NCBI RefSeq assembly: GCF_051668705.1
Contig: NZ_CP196351.1
Coordinates: 930,001-994,000 of the forward strand
DNA: 64,000 nt
DNA from: Alterisphingorhabdus sp051668705
GTDB taxonomy: Bacteria > Pseudomonadota > Alphaproteobacteria > Sphingomonadales > Sphingomonadaceae
Direction of reading: 5' to 3'
Positions 34,444 through 44,062 of this stretch are shown here, piece by piece (position 1 is the stretch's first letter; every line of letters begins with the position of its first letter). The translations under genes and the position numbers were made by a program. The notes under the pieces are model-generated. The model was not told where the DNA came from. It worked only from the letters and a program-made list of their open reading frames with translations, and ran no database searches.

Positions 34444-34644
34444 ATGACTTTCATCTTATCCATTATGGTTCTGTCATCATTTGCTTTGCTTGCAGGGGCT
34501 ATATTTTTGGGCCGCCGCGATGGGTGGAGCATTAAACCTGTGCTGATGATGGTGTTGGCTGTAGTGATTTTGGGCAATGCGGCCTTGCTCTCCATTCCCA
34601 ATGAACGGGGATTGGCTCCGGCTGAGGCCGATTTCAAAAATTGA
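34444..34644 (+). CDS. Small membrane protein, function unknown
   Basis: A protein of 66 residues (78 if TTG 34408 is used) with two membrane helices (around FILSIMVLSSFALLAGAIF and VLMMVLAVVILGNAALL) and a short polar tail. Similar small two-helix proteins sit beside the alpha/beta hydrolase and cysteine desulfurase genes in other sphingomonads. No function can be given. Confidence 0.6.
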   Translation: MTFILSIMVLSSFALLAGAIFLGRRDGWSIKPVLMMVLAVVILGNAALLSIPNERGLAPAEADFKN

Positions 34645-34697
34645 TGAAGTTGGGAATATAGGGGCGACGCAATGGCCGCACCCTTAATGTATTGTGA

Positions 34698-35354
34698 TTA
34701 GCGGATTGGTGAGTCCGGCGCCAGACGCATATCCAGATAGGTATCAACGGCCGCCATCAGATCGTCCATCTCATTTTCAAAGAAATGGTTGGCGCGGGGC
34801 ACTTGGTCGTGATGGATAGTGATATGTTTTTGCGTGCGCAATTTATCGACTAGCTTCTGCACCGCGGACGGCGCAACAATCTGGTCATTCGCGCCATTGA
34901 TCATGATCCCGGATGCGGGGCAAGGTGCCAAAAAGCTGAAATCATACATATTGGCTGGCGGAGCGACAGATATAAATCCGCGAATCTCTGGGCGGCGCAT
35001 CAGCAATTGCATGCCGATAAGCGCGCCAAAGCTGAAACCGGCAACCCATGTTGTTTCGGCTTCAGGGTGGATGCTCTGTACCCAGTCAAGTGCTGCCGCT
35101 GCGTCTGACAATTCGCCAACGCCGTTATCAAAGCTGCCCTGGCTGCGGCCAACACCGCGAAAGTTGAAGCGCAAAGTCGCAAAACCGCGCTTCATAAAAT
35201 TATTGTAGAGCGCGAACGTGATGCGATCATTCATTGTGCCACCGCCTTGTGGATGCGGATGCAGAATAATGGCAACGGGTGCGCGAGGGCGTGGAGCGAG
35301 GCTGAAACGGCCTTCAAGGCGGCCTTCTGGGCCAGACATAGTGACTTCGGGCAT
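34698..35354 (-). CDS. Alpha/beta hydrolase (dienelactone-hydrolase-like)
   Basis: A 218-residue hydrolase with the nucleophile elbow GFSFGA, the oxyanion part LHPHPQGGGTMND near the start and a terminal His region (RANHFFENE). It belongs to the small family whose members begin MPEVxxxGPxGRLEG and accompany cysteine desulfurase genes in alphaproteobacteria. Substrate unknown. Divergent from the desulfurase genes. Confidence 0.88.
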   Translation of the reverse strand: MPEVTMSGPEGRLEGRFSLAPRPRAPVAIILHPHPQGGGTMNDRITFALYNNFMKRGFATLRFNFRGVGRSQGSFDNGVGELSDAAAALDWVQSIHPEAETTWVAGFSFGALIGMQLLMRRPEIRGFISVAPPANMYDFSFLAPCPASGIMINGANDQIVAPSAVQKLVDKLRTQKHITIHHDQVPRANHFFENEMDDLMAAVDTYLDMRLAPDSPIR

Positions 35355-35499
35355 AGTTTTAATTTCTGTGTAATAGTGGCATTAGGCGGGTCGCCGGACC
35401 AATATTCCGACGCGTCGCACAGGGCTTGATGGTGCGCTATACAAAAATTTGCTTATAAAATGCAATAAAATGCGTGGAACATATCTGCGAAAACGCTAA

Positions 35500-36600
35500 A
35501 TGCAGGCTTATATGGTTCTTTCTGCCCGCCTTTATCTTGATCATGCCGCGACAACGCCGATCCTTCCTGCTGCTTCACAAGCTATGATGGAGGCTTTGTC
35601 TATATGGGCAAATCCCTCATCACCGCATCTTGATGGACGCACTTCACGCAAGATGGTGGAGAATGCACGCAGTGAATTAAAATCTGCATTGGACTGGGAC
35701 GGTGAGGTAATTTTCACTGGCGGGGCGAGTGAAGCCATCGCCATGGCCTTTAATAGCCCGAAATTTGTTCGCAAGATTGTCTCTCCGACTGAGCATGATG
35801 CGGTTTTGCGTTGTGCCGGTGATGCTGGTCAACGCTTGGCAGTCGATTTGCAGGGTCGGGTCGTTTTAACAAGTGTGCAGCGTTTGCTGGCGGAACGTGA
35901 GGGCCATGCCCTTGTTGCCGTGCAAAGCGTCAACAATGAAACGGGGGTTATCCAGCCGGTTGATGATATCGGCGAGATTGTTGCGAAAGAGGGCGGCACA
36001 TTATTTTGCGATTGCGCACAAAGTGCTGGCAAGATTCAACTGCCAGACGCCGATCTGATTTCTATCTCCGCGCATAAATTTGGCGGTCCGCCAGGTGTAG
36101 GGGCATTGCTGGTTAAAGATTTGGGGCTTTTGTCACCCAGTGGCGGGCAGGAAAAAGGCTATAGAGCTGGAACGGAAAATGTTCCGGCAATATTGGCCAT
36201 GGTCGCGGCATTGAAGCAGAAATCCGCATGGCTTGACCGTGCCGTGGAACTGCGTCGCCAGCTTGACATTGCGATTGAGAAAGCAGGCGGTAATGTTATC
36301 GCCAAGGATGCAGTGCGCCTGCCCAATATCGGCGGCTACCATATGCCCGGGGTCAGTGCGAATGCGCAATTGATACAATTTGATTTGGCAGGAATCTCGG
36401 TTTCTGCGGGGAGTGCGTGTTCGTCCGGCAGTTTGAAGTCCAGCCATGTTCTGGGCTCCATGGGCTGGGACGACAGCCATGCCAGTGAAGTTATCCGCGT
36501 TAGCTTTGGCCCGCAGACCAGCCGCGCAGATGTTTATCGCTTTATCGAAGAATGGACAAAGATATTTACCAAAGTGCGTGAAAGCGGCAGCAGAGATTAG
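35500..36600 (+). CDS. Cysteine desulfurase-like aminotransferase class V (first of two)
   Basis: PLP enzyme of 366 residues in the NifS/IscS group. It has the Schiff-base Lys193 in SISAHKFGGPPG and a Cys307 in VSAGSACSSGSLKSSHVL, the region that carries the persulfide Cys of group I enzymes. The His that usually precedes PLP is in PTEHDAVL. It is followed with a few bases' separation by a second, paralogous desulfurase and a ferredoxin. Duplicate desulfurases in tandem are common in alphaproteobacteria; which one feeds Fe-S assembly is not known from sequence. Confidence 0.88.
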   Translation: MQAYMVLSARLYLDHAATTPILPAASQAMMEALSIWANPSSPHLDGRTSRKMVENARSELKSALDWDGEVIFTGGASEAIAMAFNSPKFVRKIVSPTEHDAVLRCAGDAGQRLAVDLQGRVVLTSVQRLLAEREGHALVAVQSVNNETGVIQPVDDIGEIVAKEGGTLFCDCAQSAGKIQLPDADLISISAHKFGGPPGVGALLVKDLGLLSPSGGQEKGYRAGTENVPAILAMVAALKQKSAWLDRAVELRRQLDIAIEKAGGNVIAKDAVRLPNIGGYHMPGVSANAQLIQFDLAGISVSAGSACSSGSLKSSHVLGSMGWDDSHASEVIRVSFGPQTSRADVYRFIEEWTKIFTKVRESGSRD

Positions 36601-36605
36601 TGACT

Positions 36606-37694
36606 ATGGGTCAGCCCATATATCTCGACTATCAGGCGACAACGCCAATTGATCCAGATGTATTCAGCGCTATGGAGCCTTGGTTGCGTGACAAGGCGGG
36701 TAATCCGCATAGCGCACACAAAATGGGTCGGGAAGCGGCAGCTGTTATTGAACTGGCGCGTGATCGCATAGCTGCTTTGATGCCGAAAAATGGCAAAGTG
36801 ATCTTCACCAGCGGCGCGACTGAGGCTATAAATCTGGTTGTCTATAATATCGCGCGCAACGAAGGCGCTTTTGCGGCCTCGAGCATAGAACATGCCGCCG
36901 TGCATGATGCAATGACCGGCCATGCGCCCGATAAGCCTTTGCATATGCTGCCGGTTACCAGCGAAGGTTTGGTCGATCTCAACGCCGCGCAAACGGCCAT
37001 GCCGCCACAATGCGCTTTAGTGGCTACTATGTTGGTCAACAATGAAATCGGTACGATCCAACCTGTGGAAGCACTCGCCGATATGGCGCATCAACGTGGC
37101 GGGCTTTTCTTATGCGATGCTGTGCAGGGATATGGACGTGTTGATATTCCTTCCAATGTCGATTTTGTAGCGATATCTGCGCACAAAATTCACGGGCCAA
37201 AAGGCATAGGCGCACTTTGGGTGCGGGAGGGTATTTCGCTTTCTCCACTGATATATGGCGGCGGGCAGGAACAAGGCGTGCGATCCGGCACCTTATCGCC
37301 GGCTCTATGTGCGGGGATGGGGGCAGCGGCGAAAATTGCCAAAGAACGCGCTGACAAGGACCGTGCGCATGTCGCCAATCTTTACCAGCGCGCTTTGCGT
37401 GAATTTGCCGATTGGCACATTAATGGTTCCACTGATGAGCGCTATAAAGGCAATCTCAACATCTGGCGTGACGGGGTCGACAGTGCGCAGCTATTATCAT
37501 CATTGCGCGGTATCGCTTTTTCCGCAGGTTCCGCTTGTGCCAGTGGGTCGGGGCGGCCCAGCCATGTCTTGAAAGCCATAGGGTTGGACAAATCGGCGCT
37601 AACATCGTCTATTAGGCTAGGCTTTGGGCGTTTCACGCGCGAAGATGATATTGTACAAGCGGCGCGTGCGATAAATATGGCTGCAAAAGGGTAG
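36606..37694 (+). CDS. iscS: Cysteine desulfurase (second of two)
   Basis: PLP enzyme that releases sulfur from L-cysteine for Fe-S clusters and thio-modified tRNA. The protein of about 362 residues has YLDYQATTP at the start, the His cluster SIEHAAVH, PLP-Lys194 in ISAHKIHGPKG and the catalytic Cys311 in FSAGSACASGSGRPSHVL. ATG 36606 lies six bases after the preceding gene's stop; a GTG at 36600 is in frame. It is followed after three bases by a [2Fe-2S] ferredoxin. No other isc or suf genes are present nearby. Confidence 0.92.
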   Translation: MGQPIYLDYQATTPIDPDVFSAMEPWLRDKAGNPHSAHKMGREAAAVIELARDRIAALMPKNGKVIFTSGATEAINLVVYNIARNEGAFAASSIEHAAVHDAMTGHAPDKPLHMLPVTSEGLVDLNAAQTAMPPQCALVATMLVNNEIGTIQPVEALADMAHQRGGLFLCDAVQGYGRVDIPSNVDFVAISAHKIHGPKGIGALWVREGISLSPLIYGGGQEQGVRSGTLSPALCAGMGAAAKIAKERADKDRAHVANLYQRALREFADWHINGSTDERYKGNLNIWRDGVDSAQLLSSLRGIAFSAGSACASGSGRPSHVLKAIGLDKSALTSSIRLGFGRFTREDDIVQAARAINMAAKG

Positions 37695-37697
37695 GGT

Positions 37698-38042
37698 ATG
37701 AGCGACGAATTACAGGTGATATTTGTCAGTGAAGATGGCGAAACTGAACAAAAGGTCAGTGCGTCAATTGGTGAAAGACTGCTGGATGTGGGTCAGGCTG
37801 CTGGTCAACCATTGGAAGGCACTTGTGAGGGGCAAATGGCCTGCTCCACTTGTCATGTTATTTTCAGCCGCGAAGATTTCGCCCGTTTGCCTGAACCGGT
37901 AGAGATGGAGGAAGATATGCTGGATTTGGCTACGGCAGTTACACCGACCAGCCGTTTGGCGTGTCAGATCTTTCTCACCAAAGACATGGATGGCCTTAAG
38001 GCGCATATTCCTTCTGAAGTACGCGATATGACGGGCATCTGA
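37698..38042 (+). CDS. fdx: [2Fe-2S] ferredoxin (adrenodoxin type)
   Basis: A 114-residue ferredoxin with all four cluster ligands: Cys43, Cys49 and Cys52 in CEGQMACSTCHV and Cys89 in RLACQIF. The pattern is of the Isc-type ferredoxin that provides electrons for Fe-S assembly or to P450s. Its start is three bases after iscS and its TGA overlaps the ATG of the beta-lactamase pseudogene (TGATG), so these form one operon. Confidence 0.95.
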   Translation: MSDELQVIFVSEDGETEQKVSASIGERLLDVGQAAGQPLEGTCEGQMACSTCHVIFSREDFARLPEPVEMEEDMLDLATAVTPTSRLACQIFLTKDMDGLKAHIPSEVRDMTGI

Positions 38043-38979
38043 TGGTTGTCGATAGAAGCAGGCGGTTAATTGTCGCCATGCCTTTTCTGGCAGGCATATC
38101 CAGTGTTTCGGCATGTCTGCCTGAAAAAGGCGAACCGAAGCCGACAGTCGTGCCGGATAATATCAAGATCACTGCCATAGAGAAGCGCATTGGCGGACAT
38201 GTCGGTGTTGCCTTGATGGATAGCAAGGGCGAGATACGCGCCGCACATCGCGGGCAAGAGCGCTTTGCGATGTGCTCGACATTAAGGCCCCCTTGGCGGC
38301 GGCCATGTTGGCAGCGCATGATAGAGGCAAGCTCGACCAATATGCGCCGGTTACGATAACCAAGGATGATCTGGTGCCTTATGCGCCATTTGCAGAGCGA
38401 ATGTTGCGTGAAAATCGGCCAACCAGCCTGTACGAGCTTGCCGAAAAAACCGTTGATTATAGTGATAATGCAGCGGCAAATATCATCTTGCGCGCACTGG
38501 GCGGTCCAGAGGCATTAACTACATTTTTTGCAGAGCATGGCGACGCGCAAACACGGTTGGATCGTTTTGAGCCAGAGATGAATGAAAATGCTATAGGTGA
38601 TCCGCGAGACACCACTACGCCAATTTCCATGGCTGGCTTGATGCGCAATATTCTTATCAAAGCCAGTGCAGGGCAAAAGAATGCCGATATCTTAAGCGGG
38701 TGGATGGTCAACAGCGCTACTGGCAAAGAGCGGATTGAGGCAGGCATTCCTGCATCATGGAAAATGGGTGACAAAACCGGCACAGCGCCCAGCAGTGCGC
38801 CTGCTTATAATGATGTTGCGATTATCTGGCCACATCAACAGGAAGCAGGCAAGGCTCAAGCTGAGCCCTATATATTGGCTATTTATACTGATCGACCCCA
38901 TGCGGCTGCACAGCAGGTAGATAAGGCAATTGCGGATATCGCCAATATATTGGTGCCTATCATGGCTGTTCAGGGATAA
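38042..38979 (+). pseudogene. Class A beta-lactamase gene with frameshift in the active-site STFK motif
   Basis: The 5' part (38042-38283) encodes a lipoprotein-type start (lipobox SVSAC) and class A N-terminus ending GQERFAMCST. The frame then breaks: the continuing frame carries APLAAAMLAAHDRGKL, then SDN in DYSDNAAAN, the Glu-containing omega-loop EPEMNENAIGD and KTG in MGDKTGTAP. A single missing base at about 38283 removes the expected SxxK (STFK). As written the product would stop at 38359 after 105 residues, so the gene is inactive or the base is a sequencing error. It overlaps the ferredoxin stop. Confidence 0.85.
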
Positions 38980-39019
38980 GCAGAGGCTTGCAATTTGCCC
39001 TGCGCTTAGCCATATGGCC

Positions 39020-39115
39020 CTTGGGAGTCGGGCGGACGTGGTCTTCGCCAACCTGGTCAGGTCCGGAAGGAAGCAGCCACAACGAAATTTCTGCGGGTCG
39101 CTCGCCTCCTTTTAT
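39020..39115 (+). ncRNA. ffs: Signal recognition particle RNA (4.5S-like)
   Basis: The conserved SRP core is seen as ACCTGGTCAGGTCCGGAAGG and AGCAGCC, flanked by complementary arms (GGGAG..CGGGCGG and the matching CTCGCCTCC side). The position just upstream of dnaX is usual in alphaproteobacteria. Ends are approximate to several bases. Confidence 0.92.
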
Positions 39116-39277
39116 CCCCCAAAATTGTTATTTTTGCTCTGTTGCACTGTGTTGCTTTCGACAATGCGCGATTGCTGCTCTATTGTTGTCTTGGCGATGA
39201 TTCTGTGCTGGTCCCTATCAGGGATTCGGTGCAAAACAGACGCCAACCAAATGATCTAATGATTGATAAATTGCCCA

Positions 39278-41053
39278 ATGTCTGACTCTGACAATGATAT
39301 TTTTGCTGCATCTGGTGTAGAAGCACTTGCTGCGCCAGCCGCCACCGAGGCGAAAACGCCTTATCGTGTGCTGGCACGCAAATATCGCCCGCAAAGTTTC
39401 TCTCAGCTTATTGGTCAGTCGGCCATGGTACAGACATTGGGCAATGCGATCAAACGGGACAGGCTGGCCCATGCCTTTTTGATGACCGGTGTGCGCGGTG
39501 TCGGCAAGACATCCACAGCGCGGCTTATTGCCAAAGCCCTGAACTGCATCGGGCCTAATGGTGATGGCGGCCCGACGATTGACCCGTGCGGCGTATGTGA
39601 ACCATGCACAGCGATTGCGGAGGGGCGGCATATCGATGTTATTGAGATGGATGCCGCGAGCAATACCGGTGTTGATGATGTTCGTGAGATTATTGAGGCT
39701 GTACGCTATGCCAGTGTGTCGGCACGGTTCAAAATCTATATCATTGACGAAGTCCACATGCTGTCCAAAAATGCGTTTAACGCCCTTTTGAAAACGCTTG
39801 AGGAACCACCACCTCATGTGAAATTTCTGTTCGCAACAACGGAGGTCGATAAGGTTCCTATAACCGTATTGTCCCGCTGTCAGCGTTTTGACCTTAAGCG
39901 CATTCCGCAGGATTTATTGGCGCAGCATTTCACAGATATTTGCAGCAAAGAGCAGGTTGAGGCGGAAGCCGAAGCACTGGCCATGATTGCACGTGCGGCG
40001 GATGGTTCTGTGCGCGATGGCTTGTCTGTGCTGGACCAGGCAATTGCCCATGCTGATATGGAGGCAGAGGGCGCTGTTCCTAATGTCAGAGCGCTAGCCG
40101 TACGTGATATGCTGGGCCTGTCTGATCGGGCAGCGGTGCATAGCCTGTTACAGCATGTGCTGGCTGGTGAAGATGCCGCTATGCTGGAATTGTTAGGCCG
40201 TCAACATGCTTTGGGCGTTGAGCCACTGGCACAATTGCGAGCATTGATGGATTTGGTGCACAGCCTGACACTGACCAAAGTGCAGATGGCGTCAGGTAAG
40301 GCACCATCGTTAGAAACGGATGACCAAAAGGCATTGCAGGAAGTCGCCGCCAAAGTGTCGCATGGCAATCTGCACCGCTTATGGCAAATGTTGTTAAAAG
40401 GCCATGCTGAAACAGCGGCTGCGCCTGATCCGCGAGAGGCCATGGATATGGCGATGCTGCGGCTGTTATATGCGGCGTCTCTGCCGGACCCTGAAAAACT
40501 GGCGCGCCGTATAGAACAGGGCGCTGGTACCAGTACAGGTGATGTAGGAAATGCGCCATCTGCAAATAGTTCCGGCGCACCTATGGCCACAGCAGAAACA
40601 GCTATAGCCAATAATGACCAACACAATAATGATCAGCAAGCAGTGCCGCAGCAAAAGCCTGCGCCAACTGTGAGCCAGCTTGCAGATGCTCTGGACCAAG
40701 CTGGTGAACTGCGGCTTTCCCAAATCATGCGTGATTATGTGCGCGTCATTCATATTGCCGATGGCGTGATGGACTATGAACTATCCCGCAATATTGGTGA
40801 GGATTATAGCAGTGCGTTGCGTGATGCACTGCGGCGCGCAACAGGCAAAAGTTGGCAGATCACAGAAAAGCCAATGGGCTCAGGCAAAGCTACGCCCAGC
40901 CTTTTGGAGCAGCAAGAGGCGGCGCAGCGGCGTCAGCGTGAAGAGATTATGGAAACGCCATTGGTTAAGGCACTTACACAGGCCTTTCCCGGAGCAGAGT
41001 TACAGGACGACAATTTAGCGGACGATAATGCCGCAAGGAGTGCAACATTATGA
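39278..41053 (+). CDS. dnaX: DNA polymerase III subunits tau/gamma
   Basis: Clamp-loader ATPase. The 591-residue protein has Walker A GVRGVGKTSTAR, a four-Cys zinc module (LNCIG followed by CGVCEPC), and Walker B/DEAH-like IIDEVHMLSKNAFNALL with sensor TTEVDKVP, then the collar domain and a tau-specific C-terminus that includes a Gln/Asn/Ala-rich linker near residue 420-450. The ATG 39278 is preferred to the upstream TTG 39263. No A-rich slippage site for gamma was noticed. Its TGA overlaps the next start by four bases. Confidence 0.94.
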   Translation: MSDSDNDIFAASGVEALAAPAATEAKTPYRVLARKYRPQSFSQLIGQSAMVQTLGNAIKRDRLAHAFLMTGVRGVGKTSTARLIAKALNCIGPNGDGGPTIDPCGVCEPCTAIAEGRHIDVIEMDAASNTGVDDVREIIEAVRYASVSARFKIYIIDEVHMLSKNAFNALLKTLEEPPPHVKFLFATTEVDKVPITVLSRCQRFDLKRIPQDLLAQHFTDICSKEQVEAEAEALAMIARAADGSVRDGLSVLDQAIAHADMEAEGAVPNVRALAVRDMLGLSDRAAVHSLLQHVLAGEDAAMLELLGRQHALGVEPLAQLRALMDLVHSLTLTKVQMASGKAPSLETDDQKALQEVAAKVSHGNLHRLWQMLLKGHAETAAAPDPREAMDMAMLRLLYAASLPDPEKLARRIEQGAGTSTGDVGNAPSANSSGAPMATAETAIANNDQHNNDQQAVPQQKPAPTVSQLADALDQAGELRLSQIMRDYVRVIHIADGVMDYELSRNIGEDYSSALRDALRRATGKSWQITEKPMGSGKATPSLLEQQEAAQRRQREEIMETPLVKALTQAFPGAELQDDNLADDNAARSATL

Positions 41054-41388
41054 AGTCTATGGAAGAAATGATGAAGGCTGCGCAGGAAGCTGCACAGACC
41101 GTTCAGACCCAGATGGAAGAGGTCCAGAAGCGGCTGGAGGCGCTGGAAGTTGAAGGCGCAGCTGGCGGCGGGTTGGTAAAGGTCAAGGCATCAGCCAAGG
41201 GGCGGATTATCAATGTTGCCATTGATGACAGCTTGATGGTGCCAGCAGACAAAACCATGCTGGAAGATCTGATAGCGGCGGCGTTTAATGATGCGCGCCA
41301 AAAAGCGGACCAAGTCAGTCAGGAAGAAACAGCCAAAATGTCATCAGGTCTGCCTTTGCCTCCGGGCTTTAAAATGCCGTTCACATAA
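41050..41388 (+). CDS. YbaB/EbfC family nucleoid-associated protein
   Basis: A 112-residue DNA-binding dimer-forming protein: the N-terminal helix rich in Met, Glu and Gln (MEEMMKAAQEAAQTVQTQM) and the conserved VKASAKGRIINVAIDD strand identify the family. It overlaps dnaX by four bases; recR, often the next gene, is absent here and lon follows. Confidence 0.93.
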   Translation: MKSMEEMMKAAQEAAQTVQTQMEEVQKRLEALEVEGAAGGGLVKVKASAKGRIINVAIDDSLMVPADKTMLEDLIAAAFNDARQKADQVSQEETAKMSSGLPLPPGFKMPFT

Positions 41389-41452
41389 GAGCATCTATCT
41401 GCGTAAATTACGGGTTTTGCTGCAACATCGGTTAATTGCTTTCGGGCTATCG

Positions 41453-41482
41453 CTTGAAGCTCACCGGTGAGCACCCAATATT
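41453..41482 (+). promoter_or_regulatory. Heat-shock (sigma-32 type) promoter of lon
   Basis: CTTGAA at 41453-41458 and CCCAATATT at 41474-41482, separated by 15 bases, match the RpoH promoter pattern. The spacer holds a perfect palindrome, GCTCACC/GGTGAGC (41459-41472). The start codon of lon is 36 bases downstream. Confidence 0.7.
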
Positions 41483-41517
41483 ATGTATGAACTTTCCATT
41501 TGGATATCTGAATTTTT

Positions 41518-43905
41518 ATGACTCATAATTACCCGTTATTGCCGCTGCGCGATATTGTTGTCTTCCCGCAGATGATTGTGCCTTTATTTGTCGGGCGCGA
41601 TAAATCCGTCGCCGCTCTGGAAAAAGCGATGGAAGGCAATAAGGAAATTTTCCTCGTTGCTCAGCTTGATCCTGCGCGTGACGACCCTGATCGTGATGAT
41701 CTTTATGACATGGGTGTGGTGGCCACTGTGCTACAAATGCTCAAACTGCCTGATGGCACCGTGCGGGTATTGGTGGAAGGTGCGCGCCGCGCCAAACTGA
41801 CCATGTTGAGACAAGATGGTGATGTCCAACTTGCCGAAGTCACGCATGTAAATCAGCTCAGCGCCAGCGGCACCGAAGTTGCTGCACTGATGCGTTCTGT
41901 GACGGATCAGTTTGAGAATTTCACAAAGCTCAACAAGAAAATGCCGTCCGAAACGGCTGTTCAGCTTAATGAAATTGATGATGCCGGCGCACTGGCGGAT
42001 GCGGTTGCTGCACACATCAATGTCAAAGTGTCAGACAAGCAATCGCTCTTGGTCGAGCTTGATCCTGTCAAAAGACTAGAACTGCTTTTTGGCTTTATGG
42101 AAGGCGAACTTGGCGTCTTGCAGGTCGAGAAAAAGATACGTGGCCGCGTCAAGCGCCAGATGGAAAAAACCCAGCGTGAATATTATCTTAACGAGCAGCT
42201 TAAAGCGATCCAGAACGAGCTTGGTGGCGGCAGTGAAGATGGCGGCGATGAGCTGAGTGAACTGACCCAGAAAATCCGCGACGCAAAACTGTCCAAAGAT
42301 GCACGCAGCAAAGCCGAAGGCGAACTGAAAAAACTGCGCTCTATGGCGCCGATGTCGGCCGAAGCGACGGTTGTCCGCAATTATCTCGACGTGCTGCTGG
42401 GCCTGCCTTGGGGCAAGAAGTCGCGTTTGAAAAAAGATATTACCAAGGCGCAGGACATTCTTGATGCCGATCACTTTGCTTTGGAAAAGGTAAAGGAGCG
42501 GATCATCGAATATCTAGCGGTGCAAAGCCGTACGAACAAATTGAAAGGCCCGATCCTGTGTTTGGTTGGTCCTCCGGGTGTCGGCAAAACATCATTGGGC
42601 AAATCTATCGCCAAAGCGACGGGCCGCGAATTTGTGCGCCAATCTTTGGGCGGTGTACGTGATGAAGCGGAAATACGCGGGCATAGACGCACCTATATCG
42701 GATCAATGCCGGGCAAAATTGCATCGAATTTGAAACGCGCTGGCACATCCAACCCGCTTTTCCTTCTCGATGAGATTGATAAGCTGGGTCAAGATTTCCG
42801 AGGTGACCCAGCATCAGCCTTGCTGGAAGTGCTTGATCCAGAGCAGAACAGCAAGTTTCAGGATCATTATCTGGAAATCGATATTGATCTGAGCGACATC
42901 ATGTTTGTTACAACGGCAAATTCGTTAAATCTGCCACAGCCTTTGCTGGACCGGATGGAGATTATCCGTCTGGAGGGCTATACCGAAGATGAGAAGGTCG
43001 AAATCGCCAAGCGTCACTTGGTTGAAAAGCAGATCGACGCACATGGTCTGAAAAAGGGCGAGTTTACACTGGAAGAAGACGCATTGCGCGATCTTATTCG
43101 CTATTATACGCGTGAAGCTGGCGTTCGCACATTGGAGCGAGAAATAGCGCGATTGGCGCGTAAAGCTCTGCGGCGCATTCTTGAAGGCAAGGATGCGCAC
43201 ATCACAGTGACGACTGAAAATCTGTCAGACTTTGCCGGTGTTCGCAAATTCCGTCACGGCGTTGGTGAGAAAGACCATCAGATCGGCGCCGTTACAGGGC
43301 TGGCATGGACAGAGGTTGGCGGTGAACTGCTGACTATAGAAGCAGTAACCGTTCCGGGCAAGGGCGATATACGCACCACAGGTAAGCTGGGCGAGGTGAT
43401 GCAGGAATCTATTCAGGCTGCCTGGTCCTATGTAAAAGCGCGTGCGCCATCCTATGGGATCAAGCCGGATATATTTTCCCACAAGAATGTTCATATCCAT
43501 TTGCCGGAAGGTGCTGTCCCGAAAGACGGGCCTTCTGCGGGTATTGGCATGGTCACGTCGATCATTTCAACGCTAAGCGGAATAGCCATTCGTAAAGACA
43601 TTGCCATGACGGGTGAAGTTACTTTGCGCGGCAGGGTTTTGCCTATTGGCGGGCTTAAAGAAAAGCTGTTGGCGGCATTGCGCGGCGGGATAACGACGGT
43701 TTTAATTCCCGAGGAAAATCAAAAGGATCTGGCCGAAATACCGGAAAATATCACTTCCGGTCTAACGATCATCCCGGTCAGTCATGTTGACGCTGTTCTG
43801 GCAGAGGCTCTGACCGAGAAATTGGAACCTATTGATTGGAGCGAAGCGGATGAATTGGCAGCGCGTCCAGGAGGCATTGGAGCAGCGCAGAAATTACCAC
43901 ATTAG
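41518..43905 (+). CDS. lon: ATP-dependent protease Lon (endopeptidase La)
   Basis: Cytoplasmic AAA+ serine protease that degrades misfolded and regulatory proteins. The 795-residue protein starts with the substrate-binding LON domain (YPLLPLRDIVVFPQMIVPLF) and a helical region, then AAA+ with Walker A GPPGVGKTSLGK and Walker B PLFLLDEIDK. The C-terminal protease domain has catalytic Ser in PKDGPSAGIG and Lys in GGLKEKLLAA. Its length fits classic LonA. It has a heat-shock promoter and is followed by HU, an order often seen in proteobacteria. Confidence 0.96.
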   Translation: MTHNYPLLPLRDIVVFPQMIVPLFVGRDKSVAALEKAMEGNKEIFLVAQLDPARDDPDRDDLYDMGVVATVLQMLKLPDGTVRVLVEGARRAKLTMLRQDGDVQLAEVTHVNQLSASGTEVAALMRSVTDQFENFTKLNKKMPSETAVQLNEIDDAGALADAVAAHINVKVSDKQSLLVELDPVKRLELLFGFMEGELGVLQVEKKIRGRVKRQMEKTQREYYLNEQLKAIQNELGGGSEDGGDELSELTQKIRDAKLSKDARSKAEGELKKLRSMAPMSAEATVVRNYLDVLLGLPWGKKSRLKKDITKAQDILDADHFALEKVKERIIEYLAVQSRTNKLKGPILCLVGPPGVGKTSLGKSIAKATGREFVRQSLGGVRDEAEIRGHRRTYIGSMPGKIASNLKRAGTSNPLFLLDEIDKLGQDFRGDPASALLEVLDPEQNSKFQDHYLEIDIDLSDIMFVTTANSLNLPQPLLDRMEIIRLEGYTEDEKVEIAKRHLVEKQIDAHGLKKGEFTLEEDALRDLIRYYTREAGVRTLEREIARLARKALRRILEGKDAHITVTTENLSDFAGVRKFRHGVGEKDHQIGAVTGLAWTEVGGELLTIEAVTVPGKGDIRTTGKLGEVMQESIQAAWSYVKARAPSYGIKPDIFSHKNVHIHLPEGAVPKDGPSAGIGMVTSIISTLSGIAIRKDIAMTGEVTLRGRVLPIGGLKEKLLAALRGGITTVLIPEENQKDLAEIPENITSGLTIIPVSHVDAVLAEALTEKLEPIDWSEADELAARPGGIGAAQKLPH

Positions 43906-44062
43906 GTAAATTTGTGCTTCGTCTGGTGTAAATTGGCAATATTCGTAAAAAATGGCTGATTTACACGGCTTTTGCCTTTGACAGACGCATGTCAGAGGTG
44001 GTTAAAGACCATTACTGATACCGCGAATCAGACCAAACTTTGAATAGGGGGGTTTCCCAATT

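Noticed and set aside
39278..41053. Programmed slippage site in dnaX
   Set aside because: No A-run of the A AAA AAG type was seen in frame; short A-runs present do not fit.
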